Positions 25,856 to 39,900 are shown, numbered from the stretch's first letter. The stretch: DNA of 64,000 bases from Tubiluchus corallicola (GCA_030141605.1 JAQGDQ010000193.1:124001-188000); one strand, 5' to 3'. Notes: generated by a model from the letters alone, not told the origin. Made by a program: numbers and translations.

Positions 25856-26073
25856 TTTGAAACAAGAAAATCCCTGCTGTTTCGTAAAACATCTCTTGGA
25901 AGAAATACAGGAAAGATTTCTTCATGTGTAACTATAATTTTTCGTTTGACATGCGTCAACAAATACTTTGCTCCAACGTATCAACACTGATTCTTGTCAG
26001 GGAAATAAAAACTGTGCTTGTGAAGCAAACTTTTTACACTTCCAATTAGTGCAAGTACAGATACACTGCAAAC

Positions 26074-26525
26074 TAGTGCTGTTCCGATTAATCGGTTTTA
26101 TCGAAAGTCAGTCGACCGTGATGTTTGACTAAGCGCTCGATCACTAATTTACATAATCGATGATTGCTTAATACCATAAAGGTAAGATTTTGCCACCCGT
26201 TTCTGCCATTTAATGGCAGTGTCAATAATAGCAACAAATGTTGTTAGTAAAATATTTTAATGAATATGCACGATAATTTATACACATAGAACAGCTACTT
26301 AGCAAAAGAAACTGCCGACGATCAGTGCTGAAGCAGCGTGGCCTATAGCAAGGTTCAATATGGGATATCTGCGCACAGGAGTGAAACAACAGACATTTAA
26401 TGTTCTAATATGGTATTTTACACTGACACAACACTACAATATATTACGATCGATCCATACTCGATCATCAATCGTAATTGAAGGTCAATGATCAATCATA
26501 GAAATGAGACCAATTCCCAACACTA
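26074..26525. mobile_element. hAT-type MITE with 8-bp target-site duplications
   Basis: A 452-bp element starting TAGTGCTGTTCC and ending, in reverse complement, TAGTGTTGGGAA: short imperfect terminal inverted repeats of the T/CAGTG-TG type found in the hAT superfamily. It is flanked on both sides by the same 8 bases, CTGCAAAC (26066-26073 and 26526-26533), matching the 8-bp duplication made by hAT transposases. The subterminal regions are rich in ATCGAT-like motifs. There is no transposase frame, so it is non-autonomous. It sits between the convergent 3' ends of DNAJC21 and the class C GPCR gene. Confidence 0.85.
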
Positions 26526-26867
26526 CTGCAAACCCAGGCAAGGACTGCGAAACTACCAGGAATTAAAAACATAGTGTATTATAGACATTGTAAAACATTA
26601 AACTACTACATTTAGACAAAACTAAAAAACTTCCTTTTTTCTTAAATGTAATTTTAATTTCCCTTAGACAACCTTGTTGCATAACCATAGAATTTTTCTC
26701 CAAGTATTATTTAGCAAAGAACAAAACTCATTCGTGCCATTACAGAGCTAATGCTATCATACAACTCTTGACTTTCGGACAAGCAGCATCACGTGATATT
26801 AGTGTATGCATATCAAGGATTTTTCTATTACCTGAGATAACAGAACGTGTTTACACATTTTTGCCAA

Positions 26868-29800
26868 TCAAGTTACCGGATCGGGTACAGATATTTTTAT
26901 GGAGTCAGTTTCCGACTTTATATGGGCAGCCGTCATGTCTAAATCATCCGTGTCGGTTTCTTTCGTCGAGTGTCGTTTGTGAGATGCCGGTTTGGACTTT
27001 TTGCGGAAACTTCGGCTGCCGAAGCTTGAACTGAAAGCGGTATTGATGTTCATATCACTATCCTTCATGGTAAACAATGCGTAGATCTTTGGTGAAAACA
27101 GGCACAGCAGCGCCACAGTGGCGTTGAGGAGAAGCGCCACGGCCAGTAATGTGCTCTTCTGCTTAGACTTTGATGCGGTGAAATACGTTGGAATGAAAGC
27201 CAGCCACATGACGACAGTCGAGTAGACGGTGAAGCTGATGAATTTTGATTCATTGAAGTTATCTGGAAGTTTCCTGGTTTGGAAAGCGTAGTAAGTGCAG
27301 AATATCACGAGAATCGCGTTGAGTACAAGCTGAACTAGTAAAGGCCACGTGGATAATGTGCACGACAACTCAACATATTTCACAGACGGCACCTGAAAGA
27401 ATCAATTCTTGCTCAGTTATATTTTGTGGCAATGTGTTTAATTCACTTAATTTTCTTGTTTTGGTACGTATTATCATATATATGTCATGCCAATTACCGA
27501 ACTGAATACTAACAAACTAACTGAGCAGAAATTATACCTCAATCCACCAACAATTGTAATTGATGAATGTAGAAGGTGGCGCTACCTATTCTTTATCATG
27601 TGTGTGTCTTAGGGACAATCCACATATAACGATACAAAGTTTTCAGCCGATTTCGAGGCTCCACCTACCTTGTGTTATAATGGCATTATCATATACCCCA
27701 CCACCTATCTACCCCTTACATTGATATTGATATCACACCAATGTAGCTCTTTGTGCATTTTATTCTTCCTCTCAAGGATAGGCAACAACATCACAAACAA
27801 ACACACCAAACCGAGATGTCACAGAGTGCAAAGTGGCTGCGCCCTTGTAGACTCATCTTCAGCTGGCATGTACATGTAAAAATTGTGGAGTCAGATAACG
27901 ATATCTTGACTAAATCACCTACCTACTTTGCATTATAATGGCGTTATCACGTCTCCTGCCACCTACCTACCCTAAACTTGATATCTTTATATAAGTGGAA
28001 GGCCACTTATTATCAAGGAAAGCAAGGGCACAGAGTAATTCAATAATTACAGTTTTATAGTCATATGGCAACTTGCTGCAGGCTACAGAGCTTCAGCTAG
28101 GGAATATATTATAATTTAACCAAATGAACACCAATGAATGGCTACTTACGTCCATTAGAAGTTCCACTGTTGGAGAGAAGATTAACATCAATATTAAGCT
28201 GCACAATACCTGTAACATTCAAACAACCTTATTATAATTCAACATGACTTGCTAGTCGCTAGTCAATGAACTTCTGCTGTGAAACTTAAAAAAATTAATT
28301 TGCAAAAGGGCCAGAAGTAATTTTCCTTATTTGAAATAACTGACGACTTGTATGTGGCAGATAATTTTTGTGCCGTATGTCAGGAAATGATTGCTTCCCA
28401 CTGTACAGAGGAAACCAAAAAGAATAGGTAAAAATTGTTAAAACCAAGAAAGGTAACATTTAATTTTGAGTACCCCGAAAGAATAAGAACACTTTTACAG
28501 TATTAATATCTAGTAGGGTATGATTCATTGGTTTCTGAATGGCAATGGTGTCAGCATTTTTTCCAGAATTTTGCTGATTATTGATTTCTGACAATAAGTG
28601 GAGAGAAATTTTAAAAACACGTGAAACATGAAACACTATACTGATTAAAATTTTTAAAATATGTTTATATCTACTTGTGATAAGTCTTAAGTGTAGCCCG
28701 GCTATTATTCCTGACACCCTGCACATTCACTAATTTGACTATGTTCACGAATGAGCAAAGACGCCTGATTTTTTCACAGATATAGCATCCCATTTACTCC
28801 TCTAATCAATGAAATGAATAATGATGTTACCTGGAATGACAACATTATAGCTGCGATGACGACTTGTGAATGTGACGACACGAACCTTGGCCGTCTCCTC
28901 GTCCTCACTCCGGCTTCAAAAATTCTATAGATGCGGTTTGTGCGGATTAGCAAAGGTGCATAAATTAGGGCAAAGGAAAGCGGAAATGCAAAATAGTTTA
29001 TGTAGCAGAGAAACACTGTAGGTGGAGCCACTAGGCTTGGACTTGACAAAAATGAAGTCAACACTCCTGCAAGCATTATGAAACTCAGTTCTCGACTGCA
29101 TGCTTTGATCAGCCGTGCCTCACGGTAACGAATGTAAAAAACTGCTGTGACAATACAGGCCAAAGATCCAAAAGCGGATATAGTGACAACAGCGACAGAT
29201 GCAATATCTGACCATGTCATGTGGTCAGGTGGAATTGGGAGACATATTGTTGCAGTTTTGTCATCCGGCCAAGTATACAGCGGACATGGGACACAATTTG
29301 TACCATTATCTACTACGTGTTCATTTTCTCGGCAACTGCGACACTCCCAACAACACTTTGTCTCCATCTGTATGTAATAGTGTTTAGCAGGGCAAGGCTT
29401 ACTACATACTGATTCAATAAGTTGTCCCTCCGGATGTGATGCTGGCCACTGCAGGCCATCCTGAAGATGTAGTCCTCTTTCCTTTGACCATTCTCCAGCA
29501 TACACCAGTTCACTTTTACCATTTTTGTATTGGTTATTTAAGAACACGAATTTTCCTTTGACATCACCGTTTGCATCAAAAGCCACCTGGCGGTTTGTTA
29601 CTGAGTTAGTAAAGTTCATGCCAACAATGTAATCGCTCAGAGTGAACTGCTCGTAACAACTCCGGAGCCCAAATCGTATGAACTTGCCTTGAGGACAGTT
29701 GTCTCTTATCGAATGTTCAACAGCTCTCGCCATGGCATATGTAGCATCTATAACATTCGCTTCCAGAGAGCAGTAATGAAATGGGCCTTCCACTGGTCCA

Positions 29801-31531
29801 TTCATTCCCAGTGTGGTATCTTTGTCAACTGGACATGGTCTCATATTATCACTGATGTTAAAACTACAGTTCAGTTCCTCTTGCCAAAACTGTCGAAACC
29901 ATGGATTATCCTCGGCAAAAGGTAAACTCAGTGACTCCAGCCACTGATGGTACTTCTCCAGTTCTCCGCCTGCTATCTTTAAACTGTAAAGACCGTGGGC
30001 AACGCTCTCTATCCCACTCCATTCTTTTGTACTTGTACCCCAAGCATCAGGAGCGATGAATATGAAATAGTCTGTGAAATTTGCACGGTGTAATGCTCGC
30101 ATAATTTCGGTACTTTGATGCGTGAAAGCCCAGATCAGGACAACCTTGGCATTCTTGTGGCGTATGAGTTCAGCAGCTATGTTGTCATAATATACATCCG
30201 GCATAGGCTGAACAGCAACTCTTCTGTTAACGGCTAAACAAATTCCCTTTGAATCACAGTACTTCCTGAAAAAAGGAAAAATTCGTTCATATTACTTTAA
30301 TTTATTTTTTTCTAATAAAGACACACAGCTGACACATTTATGACTGTACTGTTACAGTAATTGCAGCACTTCCAATCCAGTAGTAATTCTTTCGCTGCGC
30401 AAGACATAAAAGCAGGATTAAATATCAGTTTCTCAAACATTTCTTTTAAACTCACCCTATTTCCTTAGAAGCGTTGATACCGTACGCATCATCGGCATAA
30501 ATTAGTGAAATATAGCTCCAACCATGGTACAGTAAGAAATCAGCAACGGCTTCCACTTGATATCTATCTGGTAACATGGTTCGAAAATCATGAGGAAATC
30601 TAGAAAAAAACCATTCACAGTTATTTAAGAGCAGGATACATATCAATTTTTGCAAACTCCGTCTTTTTGATTTCATGCAATTCACTAACTGCTTGGCTTC
30701 ATTTGTTAAAAGTTACCGAAAATTGCAGCAGTTTAAAACAAGTTTTTTATTTCAGTGCAACTTACCGTTGTTTATTACTAAGTTCATCTGTAGTGGCTGA
30801 GTAAGATATCATTGGTAAACGATATGGATTTAACAGGTGAGCGGTCAGAGTGGTCACAGAGCTGTAATAACCTCCTATTGCACCAGCAATGGTCGTTTCT
30901 AGAAAAACAAAAACTTGCATAAGTAAACATTTTCTCACAACAAACAAGATTATACTTGGTCAAAGTAATGCGTTTTCACTTGGGCAAAACAATGTGTAGG
31001 TTTTGACTGACTATCATGACTTCCAAAGCTATATATGATCATTTATTTTATTTTTACATTGCTATAAAATTAAATTGAAAATTCAAAATTTCACTTTGTA
31101 ATTCGCTTACTATCCATAACTCGCAAAAACAAGAATGAAATGTATGCAAAGAGCTCACCTCTGTTTGGTAAGAAGTGCACAGCTTGTGAAAGAGCAGTGG
31201 TGTCCTTAGAACAACTGTCGATGATGCTATAACCAAACTTGATATCGGGAAGAAAGTCCGGATCATTGTTGATGCTTTCGATAGCGAAGATTTGCGCCAG
31301 AGCAAACCTCAGTCCGAATCCGCCTAGTCCGAGCTTCACGCCACAAGGTCTGCCGTTGGTGGGGTAGTCGTGAATGGGATGCAAACCTCCGAATATGATG
31401 TCCCCTGACTCTTCCCACCTGAAATCAGCAAGCCCTGGTGGCACACGTATTTCTTTAAATGCAGCTGTGGCTGTGTGAAACCACAACAATGGTAACAACA
31501 GTATTATTAAGTACACATTCAGCATGTTCAA
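26868..31531 (-). CDS. Class C G-protein-coupled receptor, metabotropic glutamate receptor-like
   Basis: Coding exons (minus): 31531-31159, 30898-30766, 30599-30456, 30265-28831, 28209-28150, 27392-26868; 2670 nt, 889 aa. A signal peptide (1-23) is followed by a Venus-flytrap domain (about 40-500), the nine-cysteine NCD3G domain (about 504-558, CCWEC at its centre), seven membrane helices from about 570, with RELSFIML, TNRIYRIFE and KLPDNFNESKFISF as class C hallmarks, and an SPKIYALF end to helix 7. The tail is short, basic and Ser-rich. By eye the flytrap aligns best to mGluRs (YSATTDELSNK, NPWFRQFWQ). Residues contacting the amino-acid backbone appear kept (S137/S138, S158, T160, D180, Y208, D290), while those gripping the glutamate side chain look changed. 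Family role: dimeric amino-acid sensor at the plasma membrane that couples to G proteins. Confidence 0.93.
27661..27971. repeat. Pair of diverged direct repeats in the receptor's last intron
   Basis: Two related ~60-bp blocks about 258 bp apart (near 27661 and 27920), each with CACCTACC, TTATAATGGC, TTATCA, CACCTA and TGATAT in the same order. The space between has no recognised feature. They may be the ends or sub-repeats of an old element. Confidence 0.4.
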
Positions 31532-31898
31532 TATGTCATTAACTTAGTATCAAGCAATTCTCTACTGGCATCATGTGGTTCATCTAATACTATGATGAAA
31601 TGATGACCTTTTCTTACAACTGGACATTTATATGAATGTAATACGTCACAACCAGGAACTAACGCACATGGCTGGCTTACCTGGATATTATCGCGCCAGT
31701 GTGACTTCCTGTTATTTTTACGACACCAGGATACAACTGTCGCCAAATATAGCCTCCCCTTTGATGTCAGAGAATGTCCATATTTCCTGTTAAAAGCTGC
31801 TCCGCAGAAATGGTAGTCAATGCCTTGTGCAACATTGAAATTTTTTAATACTAATTTTTTTTTATTATTTGAAACAATATGTGCTAGAGTTGAATGTA

Positions 31899-32086
31899 TA
31901 GTCAAACCTCATTATAATGTCCCACTTTATAATTCCAACCTCGCTTAATGCCCAAATGTTTAGCACGCAAAATATCAATATTTGCATAGACATGCATGTA
32001 TTAACGCACGTCGTTATAATGTCAAACTCGCCATAATGCTAACTCTTTTGCAGTCCCGAAGTACGTGGTATAAAGAGGTTTGGCTG
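31899..32086. mobile_element. pogo/Tigger-like (Tc1-mariner) MITE
   Basis: The left end reads TAGTCAAACCTCATTATAAT and the right end, in reverse complement, CAGCCAAACCTCTTTATACC. Both match the inverted terminal repeat pattern CAGTCAAACCTCxxTATAA of pogo/Tigger elements. The left flank is the expected TA; the right flank reads CA, as if mutated. Internal blocks repeat the motif (CGTTATAATGTCAAACTCGC). There is no transposase. It lies between the GPCR start and the PAIP1 3' end. Confidence 0.75.
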
Positions 32087-33970
32087 CATATCAACAAAAA
32101 ATACTCATGTAACCATTGATACAGTGCTCATAATAGTATTATGATAAATTTTTACTTGTATGTATATTGTATAAGTGCACTACACGTTGTCACCAGTTGT
32201 CTCTATTGCACTTGAAATTTTACGAAAAGTTTCGCAATTTTCAGATTTCCGTAAGATCGTTTCCTGTACACGAAAACTCTTACACAGTATTGTCCACTCA
32301 CTTCCCCTCAATTGCCAGGCAATTAATATGAACAGGAACTGTTGCAGACCAGATCAAATGAGTCATGCAGAAGAACATGGTACACTCCCAACAACTTGCT
32401 GGAATGTTATGATGTTCTAGCTTCTTAACTGCTATCTAAATGCTACTCAGCTGCTGCGTTAAAATGTTTTGTTTTTTGAATTTCAAGATTTTAACAGGTT
32501 GAAAGAGAACTAGAGTTTGAGAAATATACCAATGTCCATAAAAAACAGAATTGCCATGTTGAAGTTCGGAATAATATTAAATGACATTTTTATTAAACGA
32601 GCTAAAACAGAAATCAATTGAACAATAATAAAAGCAACAGATACTAGTATGAAATTATTATAAAAAGTTATAAATACGTAAATGCAAAAGATCACATTTA
32701 GCTAATTAAACGTATTAGTAAATGAACAGAAATTAATGCAAAAATATGGTGCCAGCAATGAGAACATTCCCTGCTGTCGCATAAATAAAACACACGCTTG
32801 AAATAATTGCTTTGAAGGAACTGCCGGTATTAGCATTTTACTCTCGGCCTAGGCCATTTTACATTTATAGTATGACCCCTTTCTTAAACTTTTCAGGCAT
32901 CTTGTACGATAGCAATGCATTTCAATCAGGGATCTCTCAGCCATCATGCAAATGTCAACCTAGATTCCTTAGTTTAATGCTCTGTTGCTTTATTTGCTAT
33001 TTAAGCGCATGGGACAAACTGCTGGTGCAGAATTCTCCATAAAGAACTCTAACTTGTACACCAAGTGTGTAACAACAGTCAACAACAATAAAAGGAATAA
33101 TTTTATTTATCCTGACTACATTATTCTGAAAAAATGAACGGGAAGTAAAGCATACTTACTGTGCACAATACCTTTGCAGGTATTTTTTATTCAGTCGTTT
33201 ATCCAACAAATTATATTTATCTTTACATAAAGTTACTTTTGTGTATGCAGTGAGGCTCCTTTTTTTAAAAACAGTCAAAGCCAGCTGGCAATTTTCAACT
33301 TTTAAATTGATATAACTCTTTTATAAATAAATTACGCTCATTAAATTATCGAATTTAAAAATATAAACACGTAACTTTGAAAATGTTCAATAAACAGGTC
33401 GGTCAATACCAATCTCTGTGCTCATCCATCTAATCGTATGTACAAATATTTACAAATGAAAAAGTGGTAAATAACACACATATATATATATATACTTATT
33501 ATAACATTACAAAAACCGTATATTACACATATATATACACCGAAGGCCAATGAAAGTATACATATCGGAACTGAACACTACACAAAAGTCTAATTTAAAC
33601 ATGCATCTCAATATTAATTTAATCCTGTTAGAAAATATTTGCCAATTTATTGATGCTTTATGTAAGTTATGCACAAAAACAAAAAACAAAACCAACAACA
33701 GCAAAAACAAATCTGATTGAAGTATTAAAAAACAGAACAAAAAACTGAGCTAAGTATAATCACTTTCCTCAGTTATAAACTTTTACTTCATTAAATCTGT
33801 GATAGTAGACTGAAATACATACTAGCCAATTGCATACTTGACTAGCCATTAATTTTTTGAACTTTGGTGCATCGTTAATTCATTGTTACAAGTCTCATGC
33901 ACAAATTGAATATTTAATCAGTGGTGTTTAGCATTAAAGAACGGTGAAACTGATGTCTGACTATCTGCTG
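32087..33970. other. Intergenic region between the GPCR promoter side and the PAIP1 3' end
   Basis: AT-rich sequence holding a short TATA-type microsatellite near 33479-33495. No gene was recognised. The lower part, below 33971, presumably contains the PAIP1 3' UTR, and the sequence just above 31531 the GPCR 5' UTR and promoter, but neither boundary is visible. Confidence 0.35.
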
Positions 33971-36900
33971 TTATTGACTACCTTCTGTCTCTAACAGAAA
34001 CTTTTCAAATGCCCTCTGCATTTCTTCATCCATACCATCATCGTATGTGGAATCGTGCATCATACTGCAGACATACAAACAATTACTTTTACAACCAAAT
34101 GTCAACCTTCACCTATTAGTTAAATACTTATCTTATATGCCATAGACGGGGACAAACTGCTGATGCAGTTTATTCAAAAAAACTGTACGCTAATTCACAA
34201 CTCAATTATGAACTCTTAATTTACGCATCATTGTAGCTGAAGAAATGTTGAAGCTATGAGAACACATGCCTTGGTTCAAATCTTAAAAACGAGAATTTTT
34301 AAGTAACATGTTTCAGATTAAATTATTAAATGTTGCCCACTAAGTAGCATTACATACTCTTGCAATCACTAGGTTAACATGAAAATCATGTACCTGTACT
34401 GGTAATCCGAATTGTCATCATCAGTGGAATAAGGTACGTAATCACCAAACTCGTTATCGAAGTAGTAGCCCATCTGTTCTATTGGTATAGGGTTACCTTC
34501 GGGCGAGTAAAAAACCGGAACACTCTAATAACATAAAAACTTCATGCAAACAACTCCCATCCAATAAAATTCACCTGCCTTGCTGCAAATGAAACATAAT
34601 AATAACTTGAGATAATGCACCATTATTATTTGAATAGCGTTTTACACAAAAATGTCGATTATCAAAATTTGAGATCAGAAACAATAACTAGTCAGTGTTA
34701 CCAGTTAACGCAAAGTCAAAATGTCAGTGTAACTTTTGCATATTTTGTGTTCTTGTTTGGCTTTAGACATGAAATTTGAATACTGTGAATTTTAAGTATC
34801 AATGTGAGATATCTCAATCGACTAAAAACACAAATATGTAAAATCTGCTGCATTTATCAATAATGGCAACTATCACTTGTAAACAAATTTTTTCCAATGC
34901 AGGTAGTTTCAGCAAACAGAATGGTTTTGTCACTTAATAAAAATCTACGTTTCAGTTTATTGAAAGTTCACAAACTTCACAACAGAACTGCCATGTTTCT
35001 ACTGCAATTTAGTGAACTAACAAAGCTGATTACGCTTAATCATTGGTTTTTAGACAACTTGATGTAAAATAATGAAAGCAATGAGCGAGCACTAATTAAG
35101 TGGGCAGTCTCTGACATGTGACATAGTCAATTTCCAGGATTACTACATAAAACTGGAAAGTTTGCAAGTAATAGCAATGGAAAATGAACTCACAGAAAAC
35201 TGGGACACTGGGTCGAGACTATTAGAATCTCCCTTCATCATCATCACATTCGTGAACTGACCCCAATTTGAAGCCTTCAGTTCTATCACTTCCATGAGCA
35301 TACTCTTAATGGATCTGCAAAGTAAGAACAAGAGAATAACACATGCATTTTCAAAATTGTTACTTGTACTTTCACAACACGGTATGGCATGGACATAGTA
35401 TTTTTTCACTAAAACGTTTTCACAAAACTTACTTTGATACTCCATTGTCTATGGTAAGTTCCTTGAGTTGGTCGAAAATTGTTTGTAAGGTAATTTGGCC
35501 TGGTAATCTTGAAGGTCCACTTTCTTGCTGTGTTATTTCTAGCAGAGCACCTGCCATCTAGTGATGAGAAAGTGGAATTATTTTAATTAGGCTAACACAT
35601 ACATCGTACAGACATTCAAAATTCTCGCTTAGGCAGCAGTTTCTAGTATTTGCTACGTTTACAAGCACTTTATTGCATTGTAAATGTACATATTACAGCA
35701 ATGCAAAAGACAGAATAATAGGAACTAAAAAACATTGAAAGAAAAGAGATAAGCTGTCTGGAAAGTCAGGCTTATTTCAGTGTTCGTGAAAAATGTTACA
35801 AAGACAGCAATAAAGTTGTGATAACACAATAGTATCATACTTAAAGCGTTCCCATTTTGACTGACCATTTTCTACCAATGACATGATTTGTCGACTGAAG
35901 AAAAGCAGTGCACTATCAATTTCTGTTGAAAGGTACAAAACGTTTTTACAAAAAAATTAGTTGACAGCGACACATGCTTGCAAAAAGCCACAAAGTCAAG
36001 CTAGTGATATCATAATTTTCAAGTGTAAGGCGATTACTATCTTGTCCGAAAGCTCCTAACACAGAAATTAACATTTGCTTTTACACAACTTTTTTTGCAA
36101 ATTTCTTTTTCATATTTTTCAAAGTTCAAGTTACAGCAGTAAAATAAATTAAATATGTTAAATGGCGCCTTTTCCTTTAATAAAATGAAACAGTCAATAA
36201 CTCGGAAGTTAAAACAGCAGTTGCTGAATCACAGCAGCAATACACATGCATTTTAAGGAAATTTATGCAAACTCACAACATTTAGGAAGGAAATTCTTTT
36301 GCACAAAAAAATACCTTGAACAACTGAGCAACACACTTCAAGTTTCCATCACTGGGATTGTCTACTAAAGTCTTTATCACCTCCAGGATTTTTGAAAAGA
36401 ATAGTTCCCGAAGAATCTGTGAAAAAAATCAAGTAATTTGCTTCTAGTACTTTCATTTTAAGTAACTAACGAAATGTGCATAATGAATGAATGATTAAGG
36501 AACTAATGAATGAACTAACTAGTGAACTAACTAATTCATTAAGTAATGAATGATAAGTAATACTGTACATATTACAATTTTTATTATGAAATATCACACA
36601 AACCTCCATCTGCATAAACAGTTCTCCCATAAACATCAATAATCCCTGCAATTTATTTTCATCACTTGATACTATTTCCAGTCTGTCTAGATGCAGTTCT
36701 TTTAACCTAGAAAGTGCAACACATTGAGCAGGTGAGTATTTTCTGCTCCATTCATGGCAAAGTATAGAAAACACAAAAAATGCATTTACCAAAGACTTTA
36801 TCAACATAAGATAAATTATAAGAAACATACTCAGTTGAACAAACTAAATGAACAGAGTAAACTATTTCTAATGACTAACCTGTCTAGCATCACTTTCCTA

Positions 36901-39900
36901 AACACATTATCACTCTTTGAATGTTTAACTTTTGTTTGCAGGTTTTCGGACAGGTAGTTACATAGTCTTGCTCCTGAGTAGGTGAAATTAGGTTCTAATA
37001 AAGCCTGCAATGTGCAAACAATAATGTCTTAATATCAGTAACATCAGTTTTTCGTAAAATTTAAATGAAAAGAACCAGTTGAAATATTTTTATTATACAC
37101 AGCGGTCAAATAAGGCACAGGTTTACAATGTTGCTGTCTTTCACTGTGCATATTCACAAAGTCAAGCCTCAAAATGTGTTCCAGAATGAAAAACCCAGGC
37201 CTTCTGGTTGGATAGCTGACTACATTGCCATAATAAACCAGTGCAGTGAAAGGAAATGATTTCACTGTTGTGCTTCTCTTGGCTGGTTTTTTATTATCAC
37301 TCCAAGATTTTGACTGTATGACTGTTAACTCACGTTTTTTATAAAAATACTGCTGCACACTACTAATGCACCACATACACTTTTTTCGGCGCCCATGATA
37401 ACACATAAGCTGACAATAGTCAGGTGGAGATACAGTCAACTTGAGGTTTTTGCTCCTGTGACTTTAACCAGATAACCTTTGGCCCAGATTATTTCGTCAC
37501 AGTTCAACTACTTCTTGGTGGCTATACAGTCAACTTGAGAATTTCGCTCCTGTGACTTTAACCAGATAACCTTTGACCTAGATTATTTCGTCATAGTTCA
37601 ACTACTTCTTGGTGGATATACAGTCAACTTGAGATGTTTGCTCCTGTGACTTTAACCAGATAACCCTTGGCCCAGATTATTTCATCACAGTTCAACTACT
37701 TCTTAGTGGATATACAGTCAACTTGAGGTTTTTGCTCCTGAGACTTTAACCAGATAACTTTTGGCCTAGATTATTTCGTCACAGTTCAACTACTTCTTGG
37801 TGGATATACAGTCAACTTGAGAATTTCGCTCCTGTGACTTTAACCAGATAACCTTTGACCTAGATTATTTCGTCATAGTTCAACTACTTCTTGGTGGATA
37901 TACAGTTAACTTGAGATGTTTGCCCCTGTGACCTTAACCAGATAACCTTTGACCTAAATTATTTCGTCATAGTTCAACTACTTCTTGGTGGATATACAGT
38001 CAACTTGAGGTTTTTGCTCCTGAGACTTTAACCAGATAACTTTTGGCCTAGATTATTTCATCACAGTTCAACTACTTCTTGGTGGATATATAGTCAACTT
38101 GAGATGTTTGCTCCTGTGACCTTAACCAGATAACCTTTGGCCTAGATTATTTTGACACAGTTCAACTACTTCTCCTCAGAAACTAGGATTTAATAAGTAG
38201 TGTGGCTGGTGCATTATAGGAAGTTGAAACGACTACTAAGTCACATACCAAATCTTACACAGGTAGCATGAAGTTCTGGAAATAGCGAGCGAATGAAGAA
38301 TTTGAGCAATTTATCACAGGTCAAAATTCACTGACCACTGAATGGCCATCTCATTTTAAGACGAGTCATTATATGGTGACTAGCTAACAATAAGACATAC
38401 CTAACTATTCTTACCTGCTCAATTATGACATTAACGCAGGCAGAAAGCACATCAATTGAATCTACACTATTCAACGACTCCATAAGAGGATTGATATAAT
38501 CGTAGAAAAATCCCGGACTCGTTGTTAGCTTTAGGACTGCGTCGTACATCTGCTCAACCTCAGTAGCAGTGGTATTTGCAAATGTACAATCTGTATTCTG
38601 AAAGACAAGCATAAAAAATATGCGTAAAATGTAAAAGCTCGCCATTGACACTTGTACAATCATATAACTGAGGAAAAATTACGTTAGAATGACCGAAACG
38701 TACATGTTATGATAGTTATGCCATCTAATACTTGCCTCACTGCATATGAATAATCAGTTTACATTACATAATCAGAATGAACTGACTAAGGTCCTTATCA
38801 AACTGTATAAGGGACCAAATTGAGGCCTAGATGCAGTATGTAAACAGCTAGTCAGTACATGAAACAGTCTGATGCCTGGTTTATAGCTGTTCTGTTTTTG
38901 TGTACGTTGACATACCACATAAAAAGTCATTATCAAAAGTAGATGTCCCTTTTACATAAAAAAGTCATTTCTAAACGTTGATGTCTACAGCTCATAGGAG
39001 TCTCTGTTTCTTTACATTGTAAAATTCTATTCCTAGGGTCAAATTTGTGCGTTGCTGGTTACATCGGAATCAGATTGGGTTTTAGTGTGATGGGACTTAG
39101 TCAACGCATCCAATTCAATTATTGTCATGACAGTCAAGTATAATAAACAATTTTCCCATCGCCTCTGTTGTTACAAGGTGATGTGTCCACTCTGAGGTGT
39201 AAAAACTATGGACAGCAGCACCAACAGGTGTAGAATGTGGATTTTTTTATGTGATTTGTACAGACTGTATAAATTTTAGGTCTTGTTTAATGGTGAGTAA
39301 CCAGTTTTTGGAGTAACGGCGAATTGACAGGGGTTTTAGAGTTTTGCTTTTTTGTGGAAGCCCATGTGTTGAAACTCATATGCTGAGCTACATGTTTTAA
39401 AGCAAAATGGATTAAATAGAAACCAGGTATTAAATATCAATACTTGTCACTCTACCATTTATGCAAGTACATGCACTTTCTTGCATTATAGCGCTTCAAA
39501 TTTCAATTCCCCACACACAAGAAAATAATTCCAGAAGCAGATTAGGATTAGAATTAGGATTAGTGTTATGGTTAGGGTTGGGGTTAGGGTATTTAAATTG
39601 TGTGGTGAATTGTAAACTCCTTCCTCAATTTTAAACAATGCCAACTAACATGAAGTTAAACTTCTGTCACTGTTTAAATGAAAATGCATTAGAGAACTAA
39701 GCTTATCATAATCATGTTGTTAAAGCAAAACTAGAAAACTTACCACAGCCGCCGTTGAAGCAGCTGAATTCATTTGCATGTATGAAGGTACAAACTCCTT
39801 GGCATCTACACTCAATTCGTACTTCTTTGTGGACGTTGGTGTCGGCGACACGTCACCAGAGCCTCCAGTGTCAGAAACTTCAGGCGCCACTTTCCCTGCC

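Noticed and set aside
29147-29925. Several plus-strand frames across the GPCR large exon
   Set aside because: All are shadows of the well-supported minus-strand receptor exon.
37431-38173. CRISPR-like array
   Set aside because: The units are contiguous 94-bp tandem copies without unique spacers, in an animal intron.
39541-39591. Telomeric repeat as sign of a chromosome end or fusion
   Set aside because: Only about 50 bp and highly impure, in the middle of a gene with genes on both sides.
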